From NCBI GenBank assembly GCA_039029515.1, contig JBCCFX010000055.1, positions 1-19,237 of the forward strand: DNA of 19,237 nucleotides, read 5' to 3'. Positions 6,831-14,265 of the stretch are shown piece by piece. The translations under genes were made by a program, and so were the position numbers. The notes beneath the pieces were generated by a model. The model made no database searches. It had not been told where the DNA came from and worked only from the letters and a program-made list of their open reading frames with translations. Position 1 is the first letter of the stretch. Every line of letters starts with the position of its first letter. The DNA comes from JBCCFX01 sp039029515 (GTDB taxonomy: Bacteria; Planctomycetota; Phycisphaerae; Phycisphaerales; SM1A02).

Positions 6831-7814
6831 ATGGCTACGTCCGAAAAACAGTCGACATCTCGCAACGTCTGCCCTCGAGTCGCCGCGGCTCGATGGGTTG
6901 GTGCTGCGCTTGTCGGCAACGCGGCGGCGTCGGCGATCGTCGCGATGCATGGCGTCCTGAACCTGCCGGTGCTTGCGGCGACCGTGCTCGCGCTTGGCAT
7001 CGGTACAACAATCTTCGCGTGCATCGCGCCGTGGCGAAGCATGCGTCTGATATACGATCTGACGGCGGCGCTCCGCACATTGACGAAGCACGTTCGCCAG
7101 CATGCGGACGGTGATCGTCGCGCACAACCATTGACTATCGATGTCGACGGCTCGGAAGACATTGCCCCGCTGATTGTGGAAGTGAATCGCCTGGTCGAAG
7201 AGGTACAGGAAGCGCGCACGCAGTGTCGTGTGCAGCGCCGCAACTTCGATGAGCAGGTTCGTCGGGCAACACAGAAAGCAACATGGAAACTACAGCGCGA
7301 CGTCGAAACTGATCCGCTCACTGGCCTCGGCAATCGGCGAGCGATGGAGCGCATCCTCGATGAACTCTTCTGCCTGAGCCTCGGACGACCATCGGATGTG
7401 GTCACGGCCATGGCCATCGATCTCGATCACTTCAAGGCAGTCAACGACACGCTCGGCCACGATGTGGGTGATACCTGCCTGTCATTCCTGTCCAATGTCC
7501 TGCAGTCATCGCTCCGACCGAGCGATGTGGCCATCCGTCTGGGCGGCGATGAATTTCTGGCGTTGCTCCCCGGCCTCGATGGCGAGATCGCGGCCACGGT
7601 CGCGGAGCGCATCCTCGCGCTCTTCCGACAGATGCCATGGTCGTACACCGACGTCCCGCGGCCTTCGTTGAGTGTTGGTCTCGCAACCGCGCTTCCCGGC
7701 ACCGCGATGACGTCAGATGAGATGTTGCGCCGCGCCGATCAGGCGCTGTACGACTCGAAGCGCGATGGCCGTGGTCGCGTCACGCAGGCGGCGGAGCCCG
7801 GCGCGGCGGCCTAA
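6831..7814 (+). CDS. Membrane diguanylate cyclase (GGDEF domain, intact I-site)
   Basis: A 327-residue protein that should make cyclic di-GMP from two GTP. Residues about 22-42 and 43-68 are hydrophobic and likely form two membrane helices with a very short loop. A linker rich in charged helix follows (about 70-155, HAMP- or coiled-coil-like), then the GGDEF domain from DPLTGLGNRRAM. IDLDHFKAVNDTLGHDVGD is conserved, and the active-site GGDEF is intact at 238-242. RPSD at 229-232 fits the RxxD inhibitory site five residues upstream, so product inhibition is expected. No recognisable sensor domain is present. The frame is open back to 6687, but the ATG at 6831 has CGGAG just upstream and gives a sensible N-terminus. 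The gene follows the RlmN-like gene by 82 bases. Output targets such as matrix or adhesion are inference only. Confidence 0.93.
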   Translation: MATSEKQSTSRNVCPRVAAARWVGAALVGNAAASAIVAMHGVLNLPVLAATVLALGIGTTIFACIAPWRSMRLIYDLTAALRTLTKHVRQHADGDRRAQPLTIDVDGSEDIAPLIVEVNRLVEEVQEARTQCRVQRRNFDEQVRRATQKATWKLQRDVETDPLTGLGNRRAMERILDELFCLSLGRPSDVVTAMAIDLDHFKAVNDTLGHDVGDTCLSFLSNVLQSSLRPSDVAIRLGGDEFLALLPGLDGEIAATVAERILALFRQMPWSYTDVPRPSLSVGLATALPGTAMTSDEMLRRADQALYDSKRDGRGRVTQAAEPGAAA

Positions 7815-7822
7815 TGCCCTTC

Positions 7823-7858
7823 AAAAGAAAAACTCCCCGGCCCAAAGGACCGGGGAGT
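7823..7858 (-). terminator. Rho-independent terminator of the dockerin-like gene
   Basis: A perfect 9-bp GC-rich stem, ACTCCCCGG (7832-7840) with CCGGGGAGT (7850-7858), has a 9-base loop. Read on the minus strand it is followed by a T-rich tract (7831 to 7823, TTTTTCTTT). The T-tract is on the minus-strand side only, so it terminates the gene ending at 7907, 48 bases upstream. For the plus-strand diguanylate cyclase the hairpin lacks a T-run and would work poorly. Confidence 0.9.
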
Positions 7859-7906
7859 GACGAATCAGTTGACGTTCGGCCGAAGCCGAGTGTCAGTCAG
7901 TGAGAC

Positions 7907-10900
7907 TTAGTCTTCACCGATACCGAACGAGAGGTTCGCAAGGCCTGAAGCACCATTGACATCGTTGGTGCCGTCGTTGCCCAGGATGACCACATCTTCG
8001 CTGGAGCCGAGAGCACCAGTCGAGGTTGTGGCCCAGAAGTACGAACCACCGTTGGTGGCCTGGACCCAGAGACCGTAGCGGCCTGCCGGGAGGGCACCGG
8101 TCGTCACCGCGATCGAGTCACGGTTGACGGTCAGGTTCGGAGCAGCCGGGTCATCGTTGGCCGGATCGCCATCACCGTCGAAGATGTTGGACGTATCACG
8201 GACCGGAACGACCAGGTCGTCCTGGGAGACCGGGATATCGGTGGAGAACACGATGTCAGCCATCGTGGTTCCGAGGCCACCGTTGACGGTCGCGAGGTCA
8301 TACACGCGAACGCTGTAGGTCGCCGAAGCACCACCGTTGTCGAGGAAGTCGACGCGGACGGTGTCAATCGTGCAACCCGTGGTTTCGAAGTCGTCAGCGA
8401 CACCAGAACCAATCCAACCACCAGCGACGGCCGCCGGCTGGGTGCCGTTCACGTCATCGTAGGTACCGTTGCTGAAGCAGGTGCTGACAGCAAAGGCTTC
8501 CGACGGGCAGACGAACGTGCCATCTTCACCCTGAAGCCACTGCGCCGTCGGACCACCGGTCGTGAGGCAATCAGCTTCAGTGAGCTCACCGAGGTTTGCA
8601 CCTTCGACACAGCAGGCGCCAGTGATGCCGCCAACGAGCGTCGAGATGTTCAGGCTACCAAGGCCACCGCCCTGCCAACCGGAAACAACGATGATGTAGG
8701 TGTCACCAGCGGTGACTTCGAAGGCGAGTTCCGGCTGGAACGCGCCCGGGCATGCCGTTGCGTTGTCGTCACCACACACGATGGCGTTGGCGCCAGCTGA
8801 GCTGTCTGCACAGCTGAGGAACGCGGAGGCAGCGGAGTCGAAGGCGGTCGGGTTACCACCAGCAACGTCACCACAGACATCGATCAGAGCCGTACCGCCA
8901 GTAGGCGCGGTCCACTCGAACCAGACGTCCTGAAGCTGAGCGTCACCGAACTCGCACTGGTTCACGCCGTCGCCATCGACGAGCGTATCGGAGTTGGCTG
9001 AGCTATCGAACGGGAAGTTACCGTCGCCGGAGATGGCGAAGGCGTTACCGCAGAAGTCACCGTCGAGACCACACTGGGTCGCGTTGGCACAAGCAGCGCC
9101 TTCAGTCACCTGAAGGTTGAAGCCTTCGTTCAGCGGGGCGTTATCAACACCGTGGATGAGCACGAGGTACTCGTCGCCAACGGTCGGGCAGAAGGTCAGT
9201 TCGGAGAACGGACCGAAACCGCACGCGAGGGCGTCCGCGGAGTCAGCGATACAAGCCTGGACGTCGCAGCCGCCACAGTAGACGGAGACGAACGTCTGAT
9301 AGAACGAGAAGCCGAAGTTGGCGTTGTCAAGGCACGTGGTGACCGTGATCTCGTTCTGGTTGGCGGAGGTGAACTTGTAGAAGCGACCACCATCAGCCGG
9401 GATTGCTGCCGTACCCGGGCAGTCTTCGGTGATGCCATCAAGCGTGGCATCGGTGTTGTCCGCGGAGACAGCGGCGCCGCCGATCGTCAGTTCGATCGCG
9501 TCGATGCAGTTGTCGTTGTCCGGGACTTCGCAGACGACGTTGAGGGTACCGAGGCCGGCATCGGCTTCAGCGAAACCACCAACGCGGATGAGCAGCATCT
9601 GACCAGCGGTGACGCCGTCGACGGTGATGGACGACTGGGTCGTACCACCGGCATCGTCGTTACACGCGATCAGGTTGGTGTCATCCGTGGGGCAGACACA
9701 GGAGTCATACACGGCGATCTTCGTATCGAAGAGCGAACCGAAGGTATCGATAACCACGCGACCCGAGCAATCTGCGGTGTAGCAGTACCAGAAGTCGTTG
9801 AACGGGGTATCGGCACCGGTTGCAAACTGGTCGCATGCGGCGTGGGCCGGACCGTCAGTCGTCGCACCAGTGGTGTCGAAGTCTTCGGAGACCGTACCTG
9901 AGATCGCAATCTGACCCATGTCGCAGTCATCGCCGGACGGAGCCGGGCAATCACCGAACTGGTTGATGACTTCAAGAAGGTCATCGATGTTCACAACCCA
10001 GTTGCCGCAAGGCAGCGGAACGATGTCCGTGGCCGGACGACCGGACGGCTCGCCCGTCGTACCCGGATCCGGGTTCTGGAAGTTTGCACCAAAGGTGTTG
10101 ATGATCGCGAGGAGGTCATCGATGTTGACGGTACCGTTACCGACACCAATGCCACCAGGACCGGTCACATCTGCGGGGCAGAAACCTTCCGGCGTGTTCG
10201 AACCATCTTCGACGATGACGAGGCCGACCTCGTTGAGGTCCTGGGCACCGTTGGCGTCAAGACCAAGGTTGAACACGATGAGGTTCAGGAAGCCTTCCCA
10301 GCAAGTCGGGAACGCAGGGCTGAAGTCGAAGTTGAACGCTTCAACGCCGCCGCCCTCGGAACGCCAGCTGGCGGTCACGAGCGAGAGGCCCGCATCCCAC
10401 ACTAGGGGATCGGACAGACCGATGGTGAACGTACCATCGGTGAGCGTCGTCGGAACGCCGTTCACAGCGACGACGACTTCCGGATAGATATCTTCACCAC
10501 CCGCGACCGACGACGTGAGGGTGATCGCCCATTCACGGTTCGGGGTCACGCCGGTTTCCACGACGGATTCCGTCAGCAGAATCGGCGGCGGGGTCGTGGT
10601 GATGTTCGTGCACAGGTTTTCGCCTGCACCGTCGAACGTCACAATGTTGTCGACGTTGGGGAACGAGGGATCGCAGAGCGAGAAGAAGCCCACGCCACCC
10701 GAAACACCAACGAGGTGATCGACCGAGTAAGTCGTACCCGTCGGGGTACCACCGCCAGAGTCGCCACGTGCGACGCGGTTCGCGTCGACAATCTTGCCAT
10801 CTGCCGTGATGTACTGCACTGCCGGAGCAGCCGTCATCGAAGCAGCACCCTGCTGCAGGTTACCACCTGCACCAATCGCACTGCCCGCCAGAAGGCCGCC

Positions 10901-10954
10901 AGCCGCCACCGTCGTGACGGCCAACGTACACATCTTGGGGTTGATCATTTTCAT
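7907..10954 (-). CDS. Large secreted protein with dockerin-like repeats and PPC-like modules
   Basis: A 1015-residue, acidic, Cys-rich (about 36 Cys) exported protein. Residues 9-29 form a signal peptide. After an N-terminal domain (about 45-255), two dockerin-like repeats follow: FCPADVTG...GTVNIDDLLAIINTFG (258-289) and VVNIDDLLEVINQFGDCP (320-337). Three beta-rich modules of pre-peptidase C-terminal type come next (about 385-476, 480-617, 632-775), with W/Y-rich strands and DSCVC- or CGDDN-like turns. A GACCVEG...LTEADCL Cys module (779-796, extending to about 816) and a C-terminal beta domain (about 820-1015) complete it. No catalytic domain, sorting signal or C-terminal anchor is recognised, so the role (scaffold, surface or matrix protein) is open. 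The start at 10954 has GGAGG upstream; the ATG at 10948 is an alternative. The gene is monocistronic with a strong terminator. Confidence 0.88.
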   Translation of the reverse strand: MKMINPKMCTLAVTTVAAGGLLAGSAIGAGGNLQQGAASMTAAPAVQYITADGKIVDANRVARGDSGGGTPTGTTYSVDHLVGVSGGVGFFSLCDPSFPNVDNIVTFDGAGENLCTNITTTPPPILLTESVVETGVTPNREWAITLTSSVAGGEDIYPEVVVAVNGVPTTLTDGTFTIGLSDPLVWDAGLSLVTASWRSEGGGVEAFNFDFSPAFPTCWEGFLNLIVFNLGLDANGAQDLNEVGLVIVEDGSNTPEGFCPADVTGPGGIGVGNGTVNIDDLLAIINTFGANFQNPDPGTTGEPSGRPATDIVPLPCGNWVVNIDDLLEVINQFGDCPAPSGDDCDMGQIAISGTVSEDFDTTGATTDGPAHAACDQFATGADTPFNDFWYCYTADCSGRVVIDTFGSLFDTKIAVYDSCVCPTDDTNLIACNDDAGGTTQSSITVDGVTAGQMLLIRVGGFAEADAGLGTLNVVCEVPDNDNCIDAIELTIGGAAVSADNTDATLDGITEDCPGTAAIPADGGRFYKFTSANQNEITVTTCLDNANFGFSFYQTFVSVYCGGCDVQACIADSADALACGFGPFSELTFCPTVGDEYLVLIHGVDNAPLNEGFNLQVTEGAACANATQCGLDGDFCGNAFAISGDGNFPFDSSANSDTLVDGDGVNQCEFGDAQLQDVWFEWTAPTGGTALIDVCGDVAGGNPTAFDSAASAFLSCADSSAGANAIVCGDDNATACPGAFQPELAFEVTAGDTYIIVVSGWQGGGLGSLNISTLVGGITGACCVEGANLGELTEADCLTTGGPTAQWLQGEDGTFVCPSEAFAVSTCFSNGTYDDVNGTQPAAVAGGWIGSGVADDFETTGCTIDTVRVDFLDNGGASATYSVRVYDLATVNGGLGTTMADIVFSTDIPVSQDDLVVPVRDTSNIFDGDGDPANDDPAAPNLTVNRDSIAVTTGALPAGRYGLWVQATNGGSYFWATTSTGALGSSEDVVILGNDGTNDVNGASGLANLSFGIGED

Positions 10955-10983
10955 CAGCCTCAGCCTCCGTTTTCCTAATCTCC

Positions 10984-11006
10984 CTGACGACCACCATGGC
11001 CGTCAG
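10984..11006 (-). promoter_or_regulatory. Leader hairpin before the dockerin-like gene
   Basis: CTGACGACC (10984-10992) and GGCCGTCAG (10998-11006) form a 9-bp stem with one mismatch and a 5-base loop. It lies about 15 bases upstream of the GGAGG ribosome binding site of the 10954 gene on the transcribed side. It has no T-tract, so it is not a terminator. It may stabilise the 5' end of an abundant mRNA or simply be a chance palindrome. Confidence 0.35.
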
Positions 11007-11086
11007 CATGGCTCCTTCTTCATGCCCCTGACCATCGGGCACGAAGAACCTTGCGGCGTGTTCGCGGCTAACGAATCACGCGGAGT

Positions 11087-11119
11087 AAACAAAATGCCGG
11101 TCACATCAGTTGGACCGGC
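11087..11119 (-). terminator. Terminator-like hairpin after the Cys-rich small ORF
   Basis: A perfect 7-bp GC-rich inverted repeat, GCCGGTC (11096-11102) with GACCGGC (11113-11119), has a 10-base loop. Read on the minus strand it is followed by ATTTTGTTT (11095 to 11087). The stem overlaps the stop codon (11101-11103) of the 55-codon frame, exactly where an intrinsic terminator for that gene would be expected. It would also shield the dockerin-like gene from upstream transcription. Confidence 0.65.
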
Positions 11120-11268
11120 CCACAAGTGTTGCCTTGACACAGAAGACGCAAAAACGTCGCTCCACACGTCGTGACGCTGACTGCATCGTCGTTGACGCAC
11201 GGATAGAACGCGGTTACCGCCTGACCAGTGCCTAGACATTCACATGAACGATATGCGTACAAAACCAT
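11101..11268 (-). CDS. Candidate small Cys-rich protein (55 aa), unknown function
   Basis: The frame starts at ATG 11268 and encodes 55 residues with six cysteines (C9, C11, C24, C35, C44, C49), including a CxC pair and a C-terminal CQGNTCGP segment. It is supported by a very good Shine-Dalgarno sequence, GGAGG four bases before the ATG, and by a terminator-like hairpin at its stop codon. A GTG at 11289 would lengthen it by seven residues but has no such site. No signal peptide or known domain is recognised. Its codons look less GC-rich at third positions than those of its neighbours. It could be a metal-binding or disulphide-rich peptide, a leader peptide, or a chance frame; the six Cys spacing matches no family I can name. 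Confidence 0.45.
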   Translation of the reverse strand: MVLYAYRSCECLGTGQAVTAFYPCVNDDAVSVTTCGATFLRLLCQGNTCGPVQLM

Positions 11269-11348
11269 CTCCCCTCCGAGAGCATTCACCCGGCGGATAT
11301 GAAAACCCGGGTTGTCGCGCTCGGAAGCGCACCCCTTCCACTGCCCGT

Positions 11349-11377
11349 AGTATGCGCGCTTGAGCCGATCCGTGCAA
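11349..11377 (-). promoter_or_regulatory. Possible sigma70-type promoter for the Cys-rich ORF
   Basis: On the minus strand TTGCAC (11377-11372) and CATACT (11354-11349) are separated by 17 bases. They match the -35 consensus at three of six positions and the -10 consensus at four of six. The predicted transcript would begin near 11342, about 75 bases before the ATG at 11268. It is a weak match found by eye and is supported mainly by its position. Confidence 0.28.
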
Positions 11378-11494
11378 CGATCGACTTTCGTTTTTCAAAT
11401 GTCCCCGGTCTCATCGCCCCACGACCGAGCAAAGTCCGAAAAACCTCGCCGCCAGTCACTCTGGACCCCGAAATCGACCTGCCAACGCCTGAGC

Positions 11495-12862
11495 CTAGGG
11501 AAGTCGAGCCGCCTGGTCAGGCGTCAGCGTCGCGCGAAGACGGGCAATGTAGGCCGTTCCGCGAACCGATCGCTGCTTCATGAGTTCCTGAATCTCGGTC
11601 GCCGCAACGGCAAGATCTTCATCTTCCGTCATGCCCCATCGCCGACGGAGTGATGCCGCCAGCAGCAATGGTTGCCGCTCGTCCAACGTCACCTTTAGCG
11701 TGTCATTCAGTTGATCCAGGTCGACCAGCCATGCCTCACGCATCGACTCGATCAGCAGCACCGTGTCCGCGCCCAGATCCTCGAATCGCAACGCCGCCGT
11801 GAACTGGCGCTCTGCGGCCGTTCGGCGAAAGATCGAGGGGTAACTCGCCGCATCGAACGCACGACGAAATCTCACCCCATCCTCGACCGACAACGAACCC
11901 GCAATGACCTGTGCCATCGATCGTGTCGCGTCCGCTATGCGCTGGCGGCGCACCATAATGTCGTCGATGGCCGCGGCCGCCTGAGCCTCGGACCATGTCG
12001 CGCGCCACGCCTGATCAAACCCTCGGCCAATTGCCTCATCGCGGTCCCGCATCAACGCCTCGATCGACGTCAGATAGGCGTCGTATTCCGCCTGTATCTC
12101 GCTGGTCAATGTCAGCTTCAGTGATGATAGGATCCTCTGCAGATCAAGCGCTTCCGGCCCAAGTTTGCCGCGGACGCGACGACGATCAATCGAGATATCT
12201 CGCTCGACCGTATCCCAGCGCTCTCGCTGTTCTTCGGTAAGCAACGCCTGCATGTCTCCACGCAATCCAGCCTGCCGAATATCCATCGTCTCACGCCAGG
12301 ATGACATCAGCTGAGCAATGCGTTGCGTCTCGGCTTCTCTGGACTCCGGGCCGAATACGCCGGCACCAAGCCGCGCCGTCGCGGCCTCGGCTGTTGCACG
12401 AATGCGATCGCGCTCGCGCTCATACCTCTGCCGCGCGATTTCGGATTGATCCCCTGCCGATTCAAACGCACGATCCAGTGCTTCGATGTCTCGAAGCATC
12501 TGATCTTGCATTGCACGGGCCTGCCGCATGCGTGCCCCGCTCTGCCGGACATCCGTCAGCTCGCGCTGAAATGCCTGTTCTGCCTCGCGATGTTCGAGGG
12601 CATGCTGGCCAAGACGTGACCGAATCTGTTCGATCTGATCGTCATCGAGTTCAAGCGTCGTCGCCATCGCCGGCGCATCGGACACCCGATAATGCTGACT
12701 CAGCACTTCGGACAAATTCGCGGGTGCTCGAAACGGCGACGGCGGGACGACGGGCGAGGTCTCAGGCCGCGATTGCGCCATGACGCTTGGAACAGCGGAC
12801 AGAACGACCGACGCCAGGACGAGCATGAAAGCCGTACGAGATGCCAGGTGCACGCGACTCAT
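11495..12862 (-). CDS. Exported helical protein with LTxxQ-like motifs
   Basis: A 455-residue protein of unknown function. The N-terminus is a clear signal peptide (hydrophobic 11-27, cleavage expected after VMA at 29, before Q30), so it acts outside the inner membrane. The rest is almost wholly alpha-helical and charged, with long Arg/Glu/Gln-rich stretches (85-165) likely to form coiled coils. LTEEQRERW (208-216) and LTPDQAARL (446-454) resemble the LTxxQ motif of Spy/CpxP-type periplasmic chaperones, and ELDDDQIEQI (71-80) is a degenerate version. The protein is much longer than Spy or CpxP (about 160 residues), so membership is only suggested. The start at 12862 has GAGGA five bases upstream. 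The gene is divergent from the TPR/coiled-coil gene at 12979. Confidence 0.75.
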   Translation of the reverse strand: MSRVHLASRTAFMLVLASVVLSAVPSVMAQSRPETSPVVPPSPFRAPANLSEVLSQHYRVSDAPAMATTLELDDDQIEQIRSRLGQHALEHREAEQAFQRELTDVRQSGARMRQARAMQDQMLRDIEALDRAFESAGDQSEIARQRYERERDRIRATAEAATARLGAGVFGPESREAETQRIAQLMSSWRETMDIRQAGLRGDMQALLTEEQRERWDTVERDISIDRRRVRGKLGPEALDLQRILSSLKLTLTSEIQAEYDAYLTSIEALMRDRDEAIGRGFDQAWRATWSEAQAAAAIDDIMVRRQRIADATRSMAQVIAGSLSVEDGVRFRRAFDAASYPSIFRRTAAERQFTAALRFEDLGADTVLLIESMREAWLVDLDQLNDTLKVTLDERQPLLLAASLRRRWGMTEDEDLAVAATEIQELMKQRSVRGTAYIARLRATLTPDQAARLP

Positions 12863-12978
12863 AGTTCCTCAACGCCGATGCCTATCCTTTTATTGTCTCG
12901 TCCGAACCATGGGGCCGAATGCGGAATATGCCTCATTGGACCCGGGTCTTCCCTACGGACCAGCAACGGAGGTGCCTG
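12863..12978. promoter_or_regulatory. Shared divergent promoter region with palindrome
   Basis: This 116-base gap separates two divergent exported-protein genes, so both promoters should lie here or nearby. A perfect 10-base palindrome GACCCGGGTC is at 12939-12948, 31 bases before the plus-strand start. Its core ACCCGGGT recurs in AACCCGGGTT at 11304-11313. For the minus strand GACAAT (12897-12892) could be a -10 element, with only a poor -35 partner. GGAGGT at 12968-12973 is the ribosome binding site of the plus-strand gene. Confidence 0.4.
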
Positions 12979-14265
12979 ATGCTCCGAACTCTCTCGACTA
13001 TAGCGCTCACCACCACGACCGCAACGACCCTCGCGTTGGTCGCCCCGTCGAACTCGATGACACCGATGGTGCCCACAGCGATCGCAGCATCGGCACAAGA
13101 CAGCCTGCATGCCGAACGCCTCCTCACGTCGATGGAACGCCAACTGGATCAGCGCGAACTCCGCTCTGCCCGCAACACGTTCATCAAGCTCAGCCGGCTC
13201 CCGATTCGCGGCGCCGAATTCAACACACTGGAAAGCCGTCTGATCATTGCCGAACAGGCGATCGAACAACTCCTCGTCGAGGCCGATGCAGCCCGCGCCG
13301 CCAACGATTGGAATACCGCGATACAGCGCGTCGCGAGTGCGGAATCGCGCGCGGTCGATGCACCGGATCTGGCACAGCTTCGTCGCGCCATTCAGAACGA
13401 ACAGAAGGCTGATGCAGCACAACGCGCGGGGATTCTTGCGATGGATGCCGGCGACTATGCAAACGCCGTCACTGCGTTTCATCGTGCGCTCGAACGACAG
13501 GCGACGGCAGAGACGAATGCGCTTCTTGACGAAGCATTGATTGCGCAACATCGTCAGCAGTTGGATGCCGCGTTACGCGATGACAACCTGAACGTTGCGC
13601 TGCAGCACGCGAAAGCCTGGCAGCGACTTGAATCCACACCGTCGCGTGCCAATCTCATTGATCAACTCCAGGCCGAACTCGCTGCGGATGCGCAACGGCG
13701 GGCCCAACTCGCCGCCGCCGATGGTCGGCCGTCCGAATCTGTCCGCATTCTCCGAGACGTGCTTGCGTTGACATCGGCACCTGCGTTACAGGATGCGATG
13801 CTCGGCTATGAGCACGATATTCTCGTCAAGCAGGCGACCAGTGCGGACCAGGCCGGTGACTACATCACCGCGCGTGACCTGTATCTGCAGGCCATTTCAC
13901 GAGATCCTTCCAACACCGCGCTCGCCGCTCGTATCAACGATGTCGAACCGATCGCGCAGCTTCAGGCACGAACGCGCGACGCTGAAGAGGCTGCTCGCGA
14001 TGCCATCACCCATGCGTCCAATGTGGAAAGCGATCTCCATCGCGCTGAAGCAACGATCGGCGAGCTGGAATCCAGCCTGTATAACGCCGTCAGCGACGTC
14101 AAACGACTTGATCGCATTGCGTCATCGCTCTCGCGCGACGTCGATCATAAGAAGCGGCGCATCTACGACCTCGAATGCGAAGTCGACCGGCTGTGTGATC
14201 GCATTCGCCGACTCGAACGCGATCTTCGCGATGCTCGACGCCGCCGACACGACCATGATGACTGA
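12979..14265 (+). CDS. Exported TPR-like protein with C-terminal coiled coil
   Basis: A 428-residue protein with a signal-peptide-like N-terminus (hydrophobic 5-22, likely cleavage near ASA at 39, before Q40). TPR-like helix pairs are visible at about 150-175 (AMDAGDYANAVTAFHRALER) and 283-310 (ADQAGDYITARDLYLQAIS), with degenerate helical repeats around them. Residues about 325-425 form a heptad-like coiled coil ending in a strongly basic tail with RRRR-like and His/Asp runs. It is probably a periplasmic or outer-membrane-associated scaffold; the partner is unknown. The frame is open from 12919, but the ATG at 12979 has GGAGGT five bases upstream and gives the signal peptide, so it is preferred. 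Its stop codon touches the stop codon of the convergent peroxiredoxin gene with no gap. Confidence 0.78.
   Translation: MLRTLSTIALTTTTATTLALVAPSNSMTPMVPTAIAASAQDSLHAERLLTSMERQLDQRELRSARNTFIKLSRLPIRGAEFNTLESRLIIAEQAIEQLLVEADAARAANDWNTAIQRVASAESRAVDAPDLAQLRRAIQNEQKADAAQRAGILAMDAGDYANAVTAFHRALERQATAETNALLDEALIAQHRQQLDAALRDDNLNVALQHAKAWQRLESTPSRANLIDQLQAELAADAQRRAQLAAADGRPSESVRILRDVLALTSAPALQDAMLGYEHDILVKQATSADQAGDYITARDLYLQAISRDPSNTALAARINDVEPIAQLQARTRDAEEAARDAITHASNVESDLHRAEATIGELESSLYNAVSDVKRLDRIASSLSRDVDHKKRRIYDLECEVDRLCDRIRRLERDLRDARRRRHDHDD

Larger units (their letters stand above)
10955..11494. other. 540-base region without a long gene, upstream of the dockerin-like gene
   Basis: The part nearest the dockerin-like gene (10955-11095) should hold its promoter and leader. 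It contains GGAGG about 10 bases before the start codon and a 9-bp hairpin with one mismatch (10984-11006), but no clear -35/-10 pair. Next come a terminator-like hairpin and a 55-codon Cys-rich open frame on the minus strand (11101-11268). The rest (11269-11494) holds a weak minus-strand promoter candidate, the palindrome AACCCGGGTT (11304-11313) and no obvious terminator for the gene ending at 11495. The plus-strand frame at 11299-11583 runs antisense into that gene and has no recognisable product. Confidence 0.6.

Noticed and set aside
9152..9901. A 249-codon plus-strand open frame
   Set aside because: It is antisense to the dockerin-like gene and made of charged, Gly/Val-rich sequence that mirrors the codon pattern of the real gene.
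10860..11042. A 60-codon minus-strand frame overlapping the start of the dockerin-like gene
   Set aside because: An AAGGAG lies near an internal ATG, but most of the frame runs inside the signal-peptide region of the larger gene in another frame and has no conserved feature. A regulatory upstream frame remains possible.
11299..11583. Plus-strand 94-codon frame in the large gap
   Set aside because: It is Pro/Arg-rich, lacks a ribosome binding site that I can see and runs antisense into the 11495 gene.
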